A program made the position numbers and the translations under genes. Positions 6,511 to 14,892 of a stretch of 39,279 bases of DNA are shown here, in pieces. The notes below the pieces were generated by a model, which worked only from the letters and a program-made list of their open reading frames with translations, made no database searches and was not told the DNA's origin. Origin of the DNA: Caldifarciminota bacterium (GTDB taxonomy: Bacteria > Hydrothermota > Tepidihabitantia > SM23-42); NCBI GenBank assembly GCA_016936155.1, contig JAFGPO010000099.1, positions 1-39,279 of the forward strand, given 5' to 3'. The first letter of the stretch is position 1. Each line of letters opens with the position of its first letter.

Positions 6511-7056
6511 ATGACTCGAGACTATGCGATCAAGATATTACGCGAAAAATTGAAAAACAACAACCTTTTCAAACATTGCCTGGCAACCGAGGCATGTCTT
6601 AAAGAGCTTGCCGTGCATTTTGGCGAGGATCCCGCATCCTGGGCTCTTGCCGGGCTGCTTCATGACATCGATTACGAAGAGACCAATGCCCAACCCATGA
6701 AGCACGGTCTCGTAGGGGCTGAATATTTAAAAACGCTTGGAATTCAGGATGATATCCTTCAGGCCATTCGGGTTCATGCTGGTCATGAACAACCACGCGC
6801 AAAACTCGATTGGGCACTGTTTGCGACCGATCCATTGACCGGTTTGATCGTTGCGGCGGCTTTGATGCATCCGGACAAGAACCTGAAGGCACTTGATGCC
6901 GAATTCATCATGCGCCGGTTCAAAGAGAAGCGATTCGCCGCTGGCGCGAACCGCGAGCAGATCCAGATGTGCAGCAAGATCGGACTGGAGTTGGAGGATT
7001 TCATTACTATCTGCCTGCATGGCATGCAGCAGATATCCGATGAGCTTGGTTTATGA
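6511..7056 (+). CDS. HD-domain (HDIG type) phosphohydrolase
   Basis: A 181-aa protein with the metal-binding HD pattern: His21 (KHC), the HD pair in GLLHDIDYEETN at residues 48-59, His65 in KHG, His89 in VHAGHE and Asp107 (ATDPLTG). This is the compact HDIG class, usually a metal-dependent phosphohydrolase acting on nucleotides or phosphate esters. The exact substrate cannot be read from sequence. It overlaps glyQ by 4 nt (ATGA) and leads an operon of two aminoacyl-tRNA synthetases, so a link to nucleotide or tRNA metabolism is possible but only inferred. The start was chosen from the promoter geometry; no ribosome binding site is present. Confidence 0.85.
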   Translation: MTRDYAIKILREKLKNNNLFKHCLATEACLKELAVHFGEDPASWALAGLLHDIDYEETNAQPMKHGLVGAEYLKTLGIQDDILQAIRVHAGHEQPRAKLDWALFATDPLTGLIVAAALMHPDKNLKALDAEFIMRRFKEKRFAAGANREQIQMCSKIGLELEDFITICLHGMQQISDELGL

Positions 7057-7925
7057 GAAAAGTCCAGACCTTTGAACGGATCGTTCTGGCGCTAAAGCAA
7101 TACTGGCAGAAAAAAGGTTGCTTATTGTTCGAATCGTATAATTCAGAGGTCGGTGCCGGAACATTCAATCCGGCGACCTTTATCCGGGTACTCGATGAAC
7201 AGCCATGGAATGTGTGCTATGTTGAGGTATCCAAGCGGCCGCGTGACGGCCGGTACGGGGAGAATCCGGACCGCGTGGAACAGCACCGCCAGATGCAGGT
7301 CATCATGAAACCAGCACCCAGAGATATCCAGAAGTACTATTTGCAATCCCTGGAATCGCTCGGGTTGAAACTCAATGAACATGAAGTGAGGTTTGTGGAA
7401 GGCGATTGGGAAGCCCCGACGCTTGGAGCCTGGGGTCTGGGCTGGGAAGTATGGCTTGATGGTTCTGAGATCACCCAGTTCACCTACTTTCAGCAGGCCG
7501 GCGGTATCGATCTGAAAATAACACCGGTCGAGATCACTTATGGACTGGAGCGGATCGCGACGATCGTCCAGGAAGTGCCGTCGATCTACGATATCAAGTG
7601 GAACAGGGATATTACATGGGGCGATGTTTTGAAAGCACGAGAAGTCCAGTTTTCCGCGTACAATTTCGAGATCGCGGATCCGAAGTTCTTAAAATCGGTG
7701 TTCGCCCTGTACGAGGAAGAAGCCCGGCGCGCCCTGGATAAAGGATCAGTACTGCCCGGGTACGACTACTGCGTTAAATGCTCGAATATATTCAATATTC
7801 TTGAAGCGCGGGGCGCGATCAGCATTTCAGAGCGGGCGAAAATGATCGGTCGCGTACGCGCGCTCGCGAATCAAGCAGCACGATCGTATATCGAACAAAA
7901 CCAACCGGCGCGGGAGCCACAATGA
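7053..7925 (+). CDS. glyQ: Glycyl-tRNA synthetase alpha subunit
   Basis: A 290-aa protein, close to the usual 290-300 for the alpha subunit of the bacterial alpha2beta2 glycyl-tRNA synthetase. It contains the class II catalytic core. Characteristic stretches are VGAGTFNPATF, the RPRDGRYGENPNR-like segment (here RPRDGRYGENPDR), FVEGDWEAPTLGAWGLGWEV, FTYFQQAGG and TYGLERIA (motif 3). It activates glycine and, with the beta subunit, charges tRNA-Gly in the cytoplasm. The ATG overlaps the HD gene stop (ATGA) and its own stop overlaps the glyS start (ATGA), indicating translational coupling of both junctions. Confidence 0.97.
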   Translation: MRKVQTFERIVLALKQYWQKKGCLLFESYNSEVGAGTFNPATFIRVLDEQPWNVCYVEVSKRPRDGRYGENPDRVEQHRQMQVIMKPAPRDIQKYYLQSLESLGLKLNEHEVRFVEGDWEAPTLGAWGLGWEVWLDGSEITQFTYFQQAGGIDLKITPVEITYGLERIATIVQEVPSIYDIKWNRDITWGDVLKAREVQFSAYNFEIADPKFLKSVFALYEEEARRALDKGSVLPGYDYCVKCSNIFNILEARGAISISERAKMIGRVRALANQAARSYIEQNQPAREPQ

Positions 7926-9973
7926 TCGATTTCCTGCTCGAGATCGGCTTTGAAGAGTTCCCGACGAAATTCATACAGCCGGCGGCCAAGGATATGACTG
8001 AGAGGCTTGAGGGGCTGTTCAAAGCGAACAAGATATTCTACCGTTCAGTCCGCACCATATATTCTTCGCGGCGCATCGGTACGATCATACTCGGCCTGCC
8101 GCGCAAGCAGAAATCGCAGGTCGTGGAGATCCAGGGACCGCCCAAAAAAGTCGCTTATGATGAGGAAGGCAAACCAACGAAAATGCTCGAAGGATTCATG
8201 CGTACACATGCCCTGAAACCAGAGCAGCTCATGGTGAGAAAGAAGAAAAAAGGTGAATATATCTATGCAAAAAAAGAGATTGCAGGGGCATCAACCGAAC
8301 AATTGCTTGAAAAAAGTGTTCCTGAGCTCATTCAGAATATGGAATTCCCCAAGACCATGATCTGGCCCCAGTCTGATATCAGGTTTCCCCGACCCATACG
8401 GTGGATCATCGCGCTTCTTGACCGCAGACCCTTGCGGATCAAGATCGCCGGTGTCAAGGCGGACCGATACTCCATGCCGAATGTGCATTTTTCATTCAAT
8501 CCAATACGTTTAGAAAAACCGCGGGAGTATCTGAACTTTCTGCGGCACGGCGGAGTAATTGCGGATCCGGCGGAACGTAAGAAATTGATCCTTAAGCGTC
8601 TTAAAATAGTCAGTGCGAAAATCGACGGCAAAGTGATCTTTACAGATGATATGATCGAAGACATCAACTGCCGCAGCGAATATCCAGAAGCAGTTGTCGG
8701 TGAGTTCGACGAAAAGTACCTCACGCTTCCTGAGGAACTGCTCATGGTCGTGCTCAGGAATCAGGGTGATCTGATATGGATAAAACCGACCAATAAATTT
8801 GTGTGTATATTCAGCGCCAAGAAGAAAGCCATGACCAATGTGGGGAAGGGGTATACGCATGTCATTTCAGCCAAGCTCTACGATGCACATTTCTATTATG
8901 AACAGGACCTCAAGATCGGTCTGGAAAAGATGTACCAGCAGACCAGGAGCATGGTGTGGCTCCACGGGCTTGGAAGTCTGTATGACAAGGCACAGCGCTT
9001 GATGCATGCGGTTGCTCTGTTCAAGGGCATTGAGGGTTTGGATATCAAGGAAGCACAGCGCGCAGCACAATTATGCAAAGCCGACCTGCTTTCGAATATG
9101 GTGCGGGAAAAGGATTTCACCTCGCTCCAGGGTATCATGGGCGGGTACTATGCGGCGATTGCACAGGAAAGCGAGAATGTGGTAACCGCGATTAAGGAGC
9201 ACTACCTGCCGGATTTTGCCGGTGATGCGCTCCCGAGTACCAAAATTGGTGCTGCTGTCTCCATCGTCGACAAAATCGATCATGTGACCGGGGCGTTCCT
9301 AAGTGGAAATGTTCCCAGCGGTTCGGTGGATCCTCTGGGTATGCGCCGGAACGCCTACAGTGCGATAGTCGTGGCGGGTGAGCGCGCGATCCACGTGTCA
9401 TTGTATAAGATCGTCGAATCGTTGTTGACGTTGTTCAATAAGGAGATCGATAAACATGTGATCTTCGGATTCGTCAAAGAGCGAACCGCCCGATACCTGC
9501 AGACCAAGAAATTTCGCTATGATGAGATTAATGCAGTGCTCGAAGTATGGGATGGGGATGTTCCGGATGCGGAACAACGGTGTCTGGCATTGAAAGGATT
9601 ACGGAACACGCCGGAATTTACGAAACTCGTGATCGGTCAGAAGCGAGTGCGCAACATCCTCAAAGGTATTGCCGGTGTGGGCAAAGTAAATCCTGAGTTG
9701 TTCAAGGAAAAGGCCGAAAAGATTTTGTACGAACAAGGGTTATCGACCGAAGAGCGTGTTAAGGAGTTCTATTGTTCAAGAAATTACAGCGATGTCCTTA
9801 CCCTGCTACTCGGGATGCGGGCGGATATCGATACGTTTTTCGATGATGTCATGGTGATGTGCGAGGATGTGGTATTACAGAAGAACCGCCTTGCCCTGGT
9901 CAATCAGATCAACAAGCTCTTCATTCAGTTCGCGGACCTTTCTCAGATTGTGATCGAGGGTGAAAAAAAATAG
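7922..9973 (+). CDS. glyS: Glycyl-tRNA synthetase beta subunit
   Basis: A 683-aa protein, the normal length for GlyS. It starts FLLEIGFEEFPTKFIQPA, equivalent to the LLEIG.EE.P motif at the GlyS N-terminus. It carries the HD-like central region with GLGSLYDKAQR and GIMGGYYA, DKIDHVTGAF, GSVDPLGMRRNA and a C-terminal helical anticodon-binding DALR-like domain with FFDDVMVM. The beta subunit provides tRNA recognition for GlyQ. The ATG overlaps glyQ by 4 nt. The TAG stop (9971-9973) overlaps the AGGAG that precedes aspS, so translation of aspS is probably coupled to glyS. Confidence 0.97.
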   Translation: MIDFLLEIGFEEFPTKFIQPAAKDMTERLEGLFKANKIFYRSVRTIYSSRRIGTIILGLPRKQKSQVVEIQGPPKKVAYDEEGKPTKMLEGFMRTHALKPEQLMVRKKKKGEYIYAKKEIAGASTEQLLEKSVPELIQNMEFPKTMIWPQSDIRFPRPIRWIIALLDRRPLRIKIAGVKADRYSMPNVHFSFNPIRLEKPREYLNFLRHGGVIADPAERKKLILKRLKIVSAKIDGKVIFTDDMIEDINCRSEYPEAVVGEFDEKYLTLPEELLMVVLRNQGDLIWIKPTNKFVCIFSAKKKAMTNVGKGYTHVISAKLYDAHFYYEQDLKIGLEKMYQQTRSMVWLHGLGSLYDKAQRLMHAVALFKGIEGLDIKEAQRAAQLCKADLLSNMVREKDFTSLQGIMGGYYAAIAQESENVVTAIKEHYLPDFAGDALPSTKIGAAVSIVDKIDHVTGAFLSGNVPSGSVDPLGMRRNAYSAIVVAGERAIHVSLYKIVESLLTLFNKEIDKHVIFGFVKERTARYLQTKKFRYDEINAVLEVWDGDVPDAEQRCLALKGLRNTPEFTKLVIGQKRVRNILKGIAGVGKVNPELFKEKAEKILYEQGLSTEERVKEFYCSRNYSDVLTLLLGMRADIDTFFDDVMVMCEDVVLQKNRLALVNQINKLFIQFADLSQIVIEGEKK

Positions 9974-9985
9974 GAGCGTTTTATT
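9972..9985 (+). promoter_or_regulatory. Ribosome binding site that decides the aspS ATT start
   Basis: AGGAG at 9972-9976, then CGTTTT, then ATT at 9983-9985. It overlaps the glyS TAG. The spacing is right for initiation at ATT and far too long for TTG at 10079. Confidence 0.6.
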
Positions 9986-11680
9986 AAGCAGGTCTTTTTA
10001 AATACGGTAACCGGCGATCGTATCGGAAAGCGGATCACTGCCTACGGCTGGATCGATCGCGTACGCAACTTCGGTGGGTTGATATTCATCGATCTCCGCG
10101 ACCGGAGTGCCGCGCTCCAGATCGTGTGTGACCCGCAGAAGATACCCCTTGCCAGGCAGCTCGGCCTGCAGGATTGCATTCGTACCCAGGGTACGGTGCA
10201 GGAGCGTCCGGATGGTCAAAAGAACGCGAAGATGATCACGGGCAGCATCGAACTGGTCGTTGAGGAACTTACGATACTTGCCAAGTCGAAGGTGCCGCCG
10301 TTCGTGCTCGAGGATGACGTGAAGGCGAATGAGGATCTCCGTCTGAGGTACCGGTACCTTGATCTGCGCCGGGCGCCCATGCAGCGGCTCATCATGCTGC
10401 GCCATAAAGTGATTAGCGCGATCCGCGGATATTTGAACGGCAATGATTTTATCGAGATCGAGACACCGATGTTGACGCGATCCATGCCTGAGGGCGCGCG
10501 CGATTATCTCGTGCCGTCCCGTTTGTATCCTCAAAAATTCTATGCCCTGGCACAGTCGCCCCAGATGTATAAACAATTGCTCATGGTCGCGGGATTCGAG
10601 CGCTATTACCAGATCGCACGGTGCATGCGCGACGAGGACCCACGGCATGACCGCCAGCCCGAGCATACCCAGATCGATATCGAGATGTCTTTTGTCACTG
10701 AAGATGATGTGATGACCATGGTCGAAGGGATGTTCGCGCATATTTTTGAATCGGTGTTGCAGGAGAAACTCGCCACTCCGTTCCCCCGAATGTTGTATCA
10801 AGACGCCCTGGATAAATACGGGAGTGATAAGCCTGACCTGCGCTTTGGCATGGAGATACAGGACTGTAAGGAACTGCTCAGTGCCAAGGATTTTGCGCCT
10901 TTCAAGGAGGCGGATTATGTCCGGTGCCTGGTTGTAAAAGACGGTAATGCTTTATCCCGCAAGCGCATCGAAACCATGGGGGAAAAGGCGAAGGAAAGCG
11001 GTCTCAAAGGCGTTTTCTGGGCGAAGCAGGAGGAGAAATTCACCGGCAGCATAGCCAAGATACTCGATGGACCGATTGCGGAACGCCTGAGTTTTGAAAA
11101 GGGAGATGCGCTTCTTGTATGCGCCGGTGATAAAAAGATACTGCCGTTCCTTGGCCAACTCCGTGTCGAGATCGCGCGCGAACTCAACATGATCCAGAAG
11201 GGATACAAATTTTTATGGGTGTATGATTTCCCGGTGTTTGAAACCGACGAGAAGAGCGGGCGACTGATTGCAAGCCATCATATTTTTACCCATCCCAAGG
11301 ATGAGGATATCCCTCTGCTGGATTCTGATCCGTTGCGCGTACGCGGGGAATTATACGACCTGGTATGTAACGGCAACGAACTTGCATCCGGGAGCATTCG
11401 TAATCATAACCGTGCGCTCCAGGAGAAATTGTTCTCGATCGTAGGTATGGATTCGAAAAAATATGCGATGTTGCTTGATGCGCTGGAGTACGGCGCGCCG
11501 CCCCACGGCGGGATCGCGCCGGGTATCGACCGTATCGTCATGATCCTTGCCGGCATGAAGTCGATCCGCGACGTGATCGCATTTCCAAAGACCACGACTG
11601 CCCAGGGATTGATGGAGAACATCCCGGATGAAGTGACGCCGGAGCAACTTAAAGATCTCAATTTGAAATTCGAAGAATAG
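9983..11680 (+). CDS. aspS: Aspartyl-tRNA synthetase, probable ATT start
   Basis: A bacterial-type class IIb AspRS of about 565 aa. It has the N-terminal OB fold (AYGWIDRVRNFGGLIFIDLR), motif 2 with YYQIARCMRDEDPRHDRQPE, the inserted GAD-like domain and motif 3 APPHGGIAPGIDRI, ending TTTAQGLMENIP. The first ordinary start codon in frame is TTG at 10079, which would delete half of the OB-fold strand GWIDRVRNFGG. The frame is open upstream to the glyS stop and contains no ATG, GTG, TTG or CTG before 10079. ATT at 9983 lies 6 nt after AGGAG and would give KQVFLNTVTG... in the right register. An AUU start, as in infC, is therefore the best reading. Whether the enzyme is discriminating was not determined. 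Confidence 0.92.
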   Translation: MKQVFLNTVTGDRIGKRITAYGWIDRVRNFGGLIFIDLRDRSAALQIVCDPQKIPLARQLGLQDCIRTQGTVQERPDGQKNAKMITGSIELVVEELTILAKSKVPPFVLEDDVKANEDLRLRYRYLDLRRAPMQRLIMLRHKVISAIRGYLNGNDFIEIETPMLTRSMPEGARDYLVPSRLYPQKFYALAQSPQMYKQLLMVAGFERYYQIARCMRDEDPRHDRQPEHTQIDIEMSFVTEDDVMTMVEGMFAHIFESVLQEKLATPFPRMLYQDALDKYGSDKPDLRFGMEIQDCKELLSAKDFAPFKEADYVRCLVVKDGNALSRKRIETMGEKAKESGLKGVFWAKQEEKFTGSIAKILDGPIAERLSFEKGDALLVCAGDKKILPFLGQLRVEIARELNMIQKGYKFLWVYDFPVFETDEKSGRLIASHHIFTHPKDEDIPLLDSDPLRVRGELYDLVCNGNELASGSIRNHNRALQEKLFSIVGMDSKKYAMLLDALEYGAPPHGGIAPGIDRIVMILAGMKSIRDVIAFPKTTTAQGLMENIPDEVTPEQLKDLNLKFEE

Positions 11681-11700
11681 TCCTGCCGGACTGTCATACA

Positions 11701-11728
11701 TTGACATACCACTATCGGGGTTTATAAT
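11701..11728 (+). promoter_or_regulatory. Promoter of the small lipoprotein gene
   Basis: TTGACA (11701-11706), 16 nt, TATAAT (11723-11728). The ATG at 11753 is 24 nt beyond, so this transcript has a short leader, unlike the leaderless cases. Confidence 0.75.
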
Positions 11729-11752
11729 GAGGTAAGAGACTACGGAACCGGC

Positions 11753-12088
11753 ATGACTAAATATACTATACATGTATTCTGCATTGTATTTCTGGTCCTC
11801 TCCTGCGAGGAGGAGGTTCCTGCTCACTACGTGATCGAGGTGATGAACGAGACCATCGATGCTGAGATAACCTTCATGATCGCCGGGGATACCGTGCTCA
11901 CCGGGCCTGGCGTGCTGGAAGCGACACAGGCAGAGCCGGGATCGCAGAATTGGACCATGCATATTGAATTCCCGAATCCGCCATACATTGTCGACGAGGT
12001 CGGCACGGTCGAGGTCGATTCGCATAAACGCGTTACGATCTACGGCGAGCGGGGTGTCTACGAATACCGCTGGGACGAGATAGAGTAA
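11753..12088 (+). CDS. Small putative lipoprotein, function unknown
   Basis: A 111-aa protein whose first 20 residues are a signal peptide ending in LVLSC, a good lipobox with Cys18. The mature part is about 93 residues, strongly acidic and predicted mostly beta: HYVIEVMNETIDAEITFMI, then a GDTVLTGPG turn and VEVDSHKRVTIYGERGVYEY. The alternating pattern suggests a small beta-sandwich, perhaps carried on the periplasmic side of a membrane. I recognise no family. It has its own promoter and is followed by a separately promoted gene, so it seems to be monocistronic. Confidence 0.65.
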   Translation: MTKYTIHVFCIVFLVLSCEEEVPAHYVIEVMNETIDAEITFMIAGDTVLTGPGVLEATQAEPGSQNWTMHIEFPNPPYIVDEVGTVEVDSHKRVTIYGERGVYEYRWDEIE

Positions 12089-12092
12089 AACG

Positions 12093-12120
12093 TTGATTTT
12101 TCATCAATCATCTATATAAT
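12093..12120 (+). promoter_or_regulatory. Promoter of the bactofilin-like gene
   Basis: TTGATT (12093-12098), 16 nt, TATAAT (12115-12120), followed by a leader of about 25 nt with GGGAGG directly before the ATG at 12151. Confidence 0.7.
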
Positions 12121-12150
12121 CATTTATATCGCAACTTTAAGGGAGGTATT

Positions 12151-13320
12151 ATGAAGAATTTTTTCTGCATTTGGGTATTATGTGCACTTATGCTTTCGGT
12201 TGAATCGGGCAATGCGCTTGTTGTGCGCAGCGATGATAAAGGAACGACCATTGCGGAAGATGAGGTCATTAACGACGATGTGTTCCTCTTTGGCGAGAAA
12301 ATATCCATCAAAGGTACGATAAACGGAGATGTGGTTGCGTTTGGATCGAATATCACGATCGACGGGGCAGTCGACGGTACGATCCTCGCCGGAGGGAGCA
12401 ATGTCACGGTGAATGCAGTGAAGGTACGTTCGATCTGGGCTGGTGGCAGCGATGTTGTCGTCGGCGCCGGGGTTCAGAACAACGTGGTGATTTTCGGTGG
12501 AAACATGACGGTTACCGAAGACGCAGTCATTGGACAGGACCTGAAAGGTTTTGGCGGCATATTTGAAGTACATGGTGATATCGGTGGCACCGTGAATGGA
12601 GGGGCTGGAACCTTCCTTTTTTCAGGGACAAGCGACGATTGTGCGATCAGTGCCGATAATATTACGATCCGAAAGACCGCCCATATTTATGGCGACCTCA
12701 CGGTAAAGAGCGAGAAACCGGCGGATATCGAGCCCGGCGCGATCATCATTGGCGAGATCGTGTACAAAAAGACCGGTACGGATGAAGACCGAGACGGCCG
12801 TGATGCGTTCGCCATCGCCCCGGTGCTCGCGTTCCTGGTGACACTATGGAAAATCATCGGATTCATTGCCAAACTTATTGTCGGCATCGTGATCATCGCT
12901 GTTTTCCAGCGATTCATGCGCCGCGCCATGAACAGTTTAATCTCCAAACCATGGATTTCGTTGCTCGTTGGATTTCTTACTCTTATTATCCTGCCGATCG
13001 CGATCTTCATCGTATTGATGCTTATCATCGGGTTTCCATTTGCGGCGTTCGGGCTGTTCGTCTATGTTGCTTTATGGTATTTAGCCGCGGTCTTTATATC
13101 GTGCATAGTGGGCGAGAAGGTAATCCAACTTTTCAAAAAAGAAGGCGCGATCTCGCTGTTCCTCTCGTTCATTGTAGGCTTTGTGATCATTACGATCCTC
13201 GGGCTCATCCCGCTGTTCGGTTTCGTGCTGAAACTCGGGGTCTTGTTGTTCGGGATCGGTATGATCCTGATCGCACTATGGGAACTGCTAAAAGATATGC
13301 GATCAAAGGAACTGCTATAA
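12151..13320 (+). CDS. Membrane protein with bactofilin-like (polymer-forming) repeat domain
   Basis: A 389-aa protein. Residues 1-22 form a signal peptide (ending SGNA). Residues about 30-205 show the short-turn beta-solenoid pattern of bactofilin/DUF583 proteins, with repeated G-hydrophobic-x-G-hydrophobic units such as KGTINGDVVAFGSNITIDG and DGTILAGGSNVTVNA. Residues about 220-385 contain four or five hydrophobic spans (LVGFLTLIILPIAIFIVLML, then IVGFVIITILGLIPLFGFVL). The solenoid should therefore lie outside the cytoplasmic membrane with the C-terminal part inside it. A role in envelope scaffolding is a guess. It shares a transcript with the downstream response regulator (one-base gap), suggesting the regulator senses or serves envelope state. 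Confidence 0.75.
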   Translation: MKNFFCIWVLCALMLSVESGNALVVRSDDKGTTIAEDEVINDDVFLFGEKISIKGTINGDVVAFGSNITIDGAVDGTILAGGSNVTVNAVKVRSIWAGGSDVVVGAGVQNNVVIFGGNMTVTEDAVIGQDLKGFGGIFEVHGDIGGTVNGGAGTFLFSGTSDDCAISADNITIRKTAHIYGDLTVKSEKPADIEPGAIIIGEIVYKKTGTDEDRDGRDAFAIAPVLAFLVTLWKIIGFIAKLIVGIVIIAVFQRFMRRAMNSLISKPWISLLVGFLTLIILPIAIFIVLMLIIGFPFAAFGLFVYVALWYLAAVFISCIVGEKVIQLFKKEGAISLFLSFIVGFVIITILGLIPLFGFVLKLGVLLFGIGMILIALWELLKDMRSKELL

Positions 13321-13321
13321 C

Positions 13322-14659
13322 ATGCATATTCTGATCGTTGACGACGAACAAGCACAGCGTGATCTCCTTGCCGGGTATTTGAAAAAAAGGGGATATACAG
13401 TATCGATTGCTGCTTCGGGCAAGGAAGCGATCGAGCTGAACAGGACAACCGGATTCGACCTTGTGATTCTCGATCTTAAAATGCCTGAGATCGACGGCAT
13501 CGAGACGATGTCCCGCATGAGGAAGGTCGACCCACAGGCGTTCTTCATTATCCTGACCGGGTACGGAACAGTCGAATCTGCAGTCGAGGCAATGAAGATC
13601 GGCGCCTATGACTATCTGGGCAAACCAATCAACCTCGACGAACTCGAAATGCTCATTGAACGGGCTCACGAGGATCAGAACACTAAGCGGGAAGTGGAGC
13701 TTTTACGGCAGGAGATCGATGAGGAATACGAAACCGGATCGGTCATTGCCGAGAGCCGCAAGATGAGGGAAGTCCTCGCGATGATCGCCCGGGTGGCAAA
13801 ATCCGATTCCACGGTATTGATCCAGGGTGAGTCCGGGACCGGTAAAGAAGTGGTCGCGCGCTTGATCCACAAGACCGGTTTGCGAAAAAGCTGCCGGTTC
13901 ATTCCCATTTCCTGCGCTGCGTTACCGGAAACACTGCTCGAAAGCGAATTGTTCGGGTATGAACGCGGCGCATTCACCGGTGCGGAAAAACGAAAGATAG
14001 GTAAATTTGAACTCGCAGACAAAGGTACCCTCTTTCTTGATGAAATAGGCGACCTCCCGCTCACGATCCAGGTGAAACTGCTCCGTGTGCTGCAGGAGTT
14101 TACGTTCGAGCGTCTTGGCGGGACAGCGATGATCAAGGTTAATGTTCGTTTGATCTCCGCCACGAATCAGGATCTCCATCAAAAAGTGAGTGAAGGGAGG
14201 TTCCGCGAGGACTTGCTGTACCGTCTTAACGTCATCACGATCGATCTGGCACCACTGCGCGAAAGGAAAGAGGATATCCGTCCCCTTGCTGAGCACTTCA
14301 TACATAAGTTCAACAACAAGTGCAACAAGACGATCAAGGGATTTTCCAAAGAATCGTTTGAAAAACTGCTCCGGTACCGCTGGCCCGGCAATATTCGGGA
14401 ATTGGAGAATGTCATCGAACGTGCTGTGGTTCTGTGCCGGAGTGACATGATCGCGGCACGGGATCTGCCCCTTGAAACCAGTGCAGGGTCAGCACCAGAG
14501 GAGCGAGAGGCCTTGCGGGACGTCGAAGCGGCCCATATCCAGCGCCTGCTCGAGCAGACTGACTGGAATTTGTCCGAGACCGCAAAGAAATTAGGCATTC
14601 ACCGCAACACATTAAGGATGAAGATAAAAGAATACGACCTCAAGCGGGAGGATAAATAA
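13322..14659 (+). CDS. NtrC-family sigma-54-dependent response regulator
   Basis: A 445-aa protein with the full three-domain layout. The receiver domain (residues 1-115) has acidic pair Asp7-Asp8, phospho-acceptor Asp51, Thr79 and Lys101. The AAA+ domain (about 140-375) has Walker A GESGTGKE at 169-176, the sigma-54 contact loop GAFTGA at 216-221 and Walker B TLFLDEIG at 236-243. A Fis-type HTH lies at about 405-440 (NLSETAKKLGIHRNTLRMKI). It activates sigma-54 promoters after phosphorylation by a histidine kinase, but no kinase gene is in the window, so its partner is elsewhere. Its start lies just after the bactofilin-like stop. Confidence 0.95.
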   Translation: MHILIVDDEQAQRDLLAGYLKKRGYTVSIAASGKEAIELNRTTGFDLVILDLKMPEIDGIETMSRMRKVDPQAFFIILTGYGTVESAVEAMKIGAYDYLGKPINLDELEMLIERAHEDQNTKREVELLRQEIDEEYETGSVIAESRKMREVLAMIARVAKSDSTVLIQGESGTGKEVVARLIHKTGLRKSCRFIPISCAALPETLLESELFGYERGAFTGAEKRKIGKFELADKGTLFLDEIGDLPLTIQVKLLRVLQEFTFERLGGTAMIKVNVRLISATNQDLHQKVSEGRFREDLLYRLNVITIDLAPLRERKEDIRPLAEHFIHKFNNKCNKTIKGFSKESFEKLLRYRWPGNIRELENVIERAVVLCRSDMIAARDLPLETSAGSAPEEREALRDVEAAHIQRLLEQTDWNLSETAKKLGIHRNTLRMKIKEYDLKREDK

Positions 14660-14857
14660 TCCCTCCCTCTTGAGTAAACTAGAAATCCTGAATACTAAAT
14701 TCGAAACAAATCTCAACATCAAAATTCTAAAAATAAATATATGTTTGCGTTACATCGTATATATGTACTATCTGAGATTTAGAATTTCCAGTATTATAGT
14801 CTTGGATTTGTCCAGGATTTAGGAAATAGCATTGCCCGTAGGGATTTTCGTATGTCC

Positions 14858-14885
14858 TTGACACACGGGTGTAAGTCATTATACT
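14858..14885 (+). promoter_or_regulatory. Promoter of the pyrG operon (leaderless geometry)
   Basis: TTGACA (14858-14863), 16 nt, TATACT (14880-14885), then 7 nt to the ATG at 14893. The upstream spacer 14660-14857 is AT-rich with degenerate short repeats and no gene. Confidence 0.75.
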
Positions 14886-14892
14886 AATCAAC

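Noticed and set aside
10079-10081. TTG as the aspS start
   Set aside because: It would remove about 32 N-terminal residues including part of the OB-fold strand conserved in AspRS, and no ribosome binding site precedes it.
9998-10801. 267-codon open frame on the minus strand
   Set aside because: It is the shadow of aspS in a GC-biased frame, rich in His and Arg with no domain or ribosome binding site.
11351-12025. 224-codon open frame on the minus strand
   Set aside because: It is antisense to the aspS 3' end and the small lipoprotein gene, both better supported by promoter, signal peptide and family motifs.
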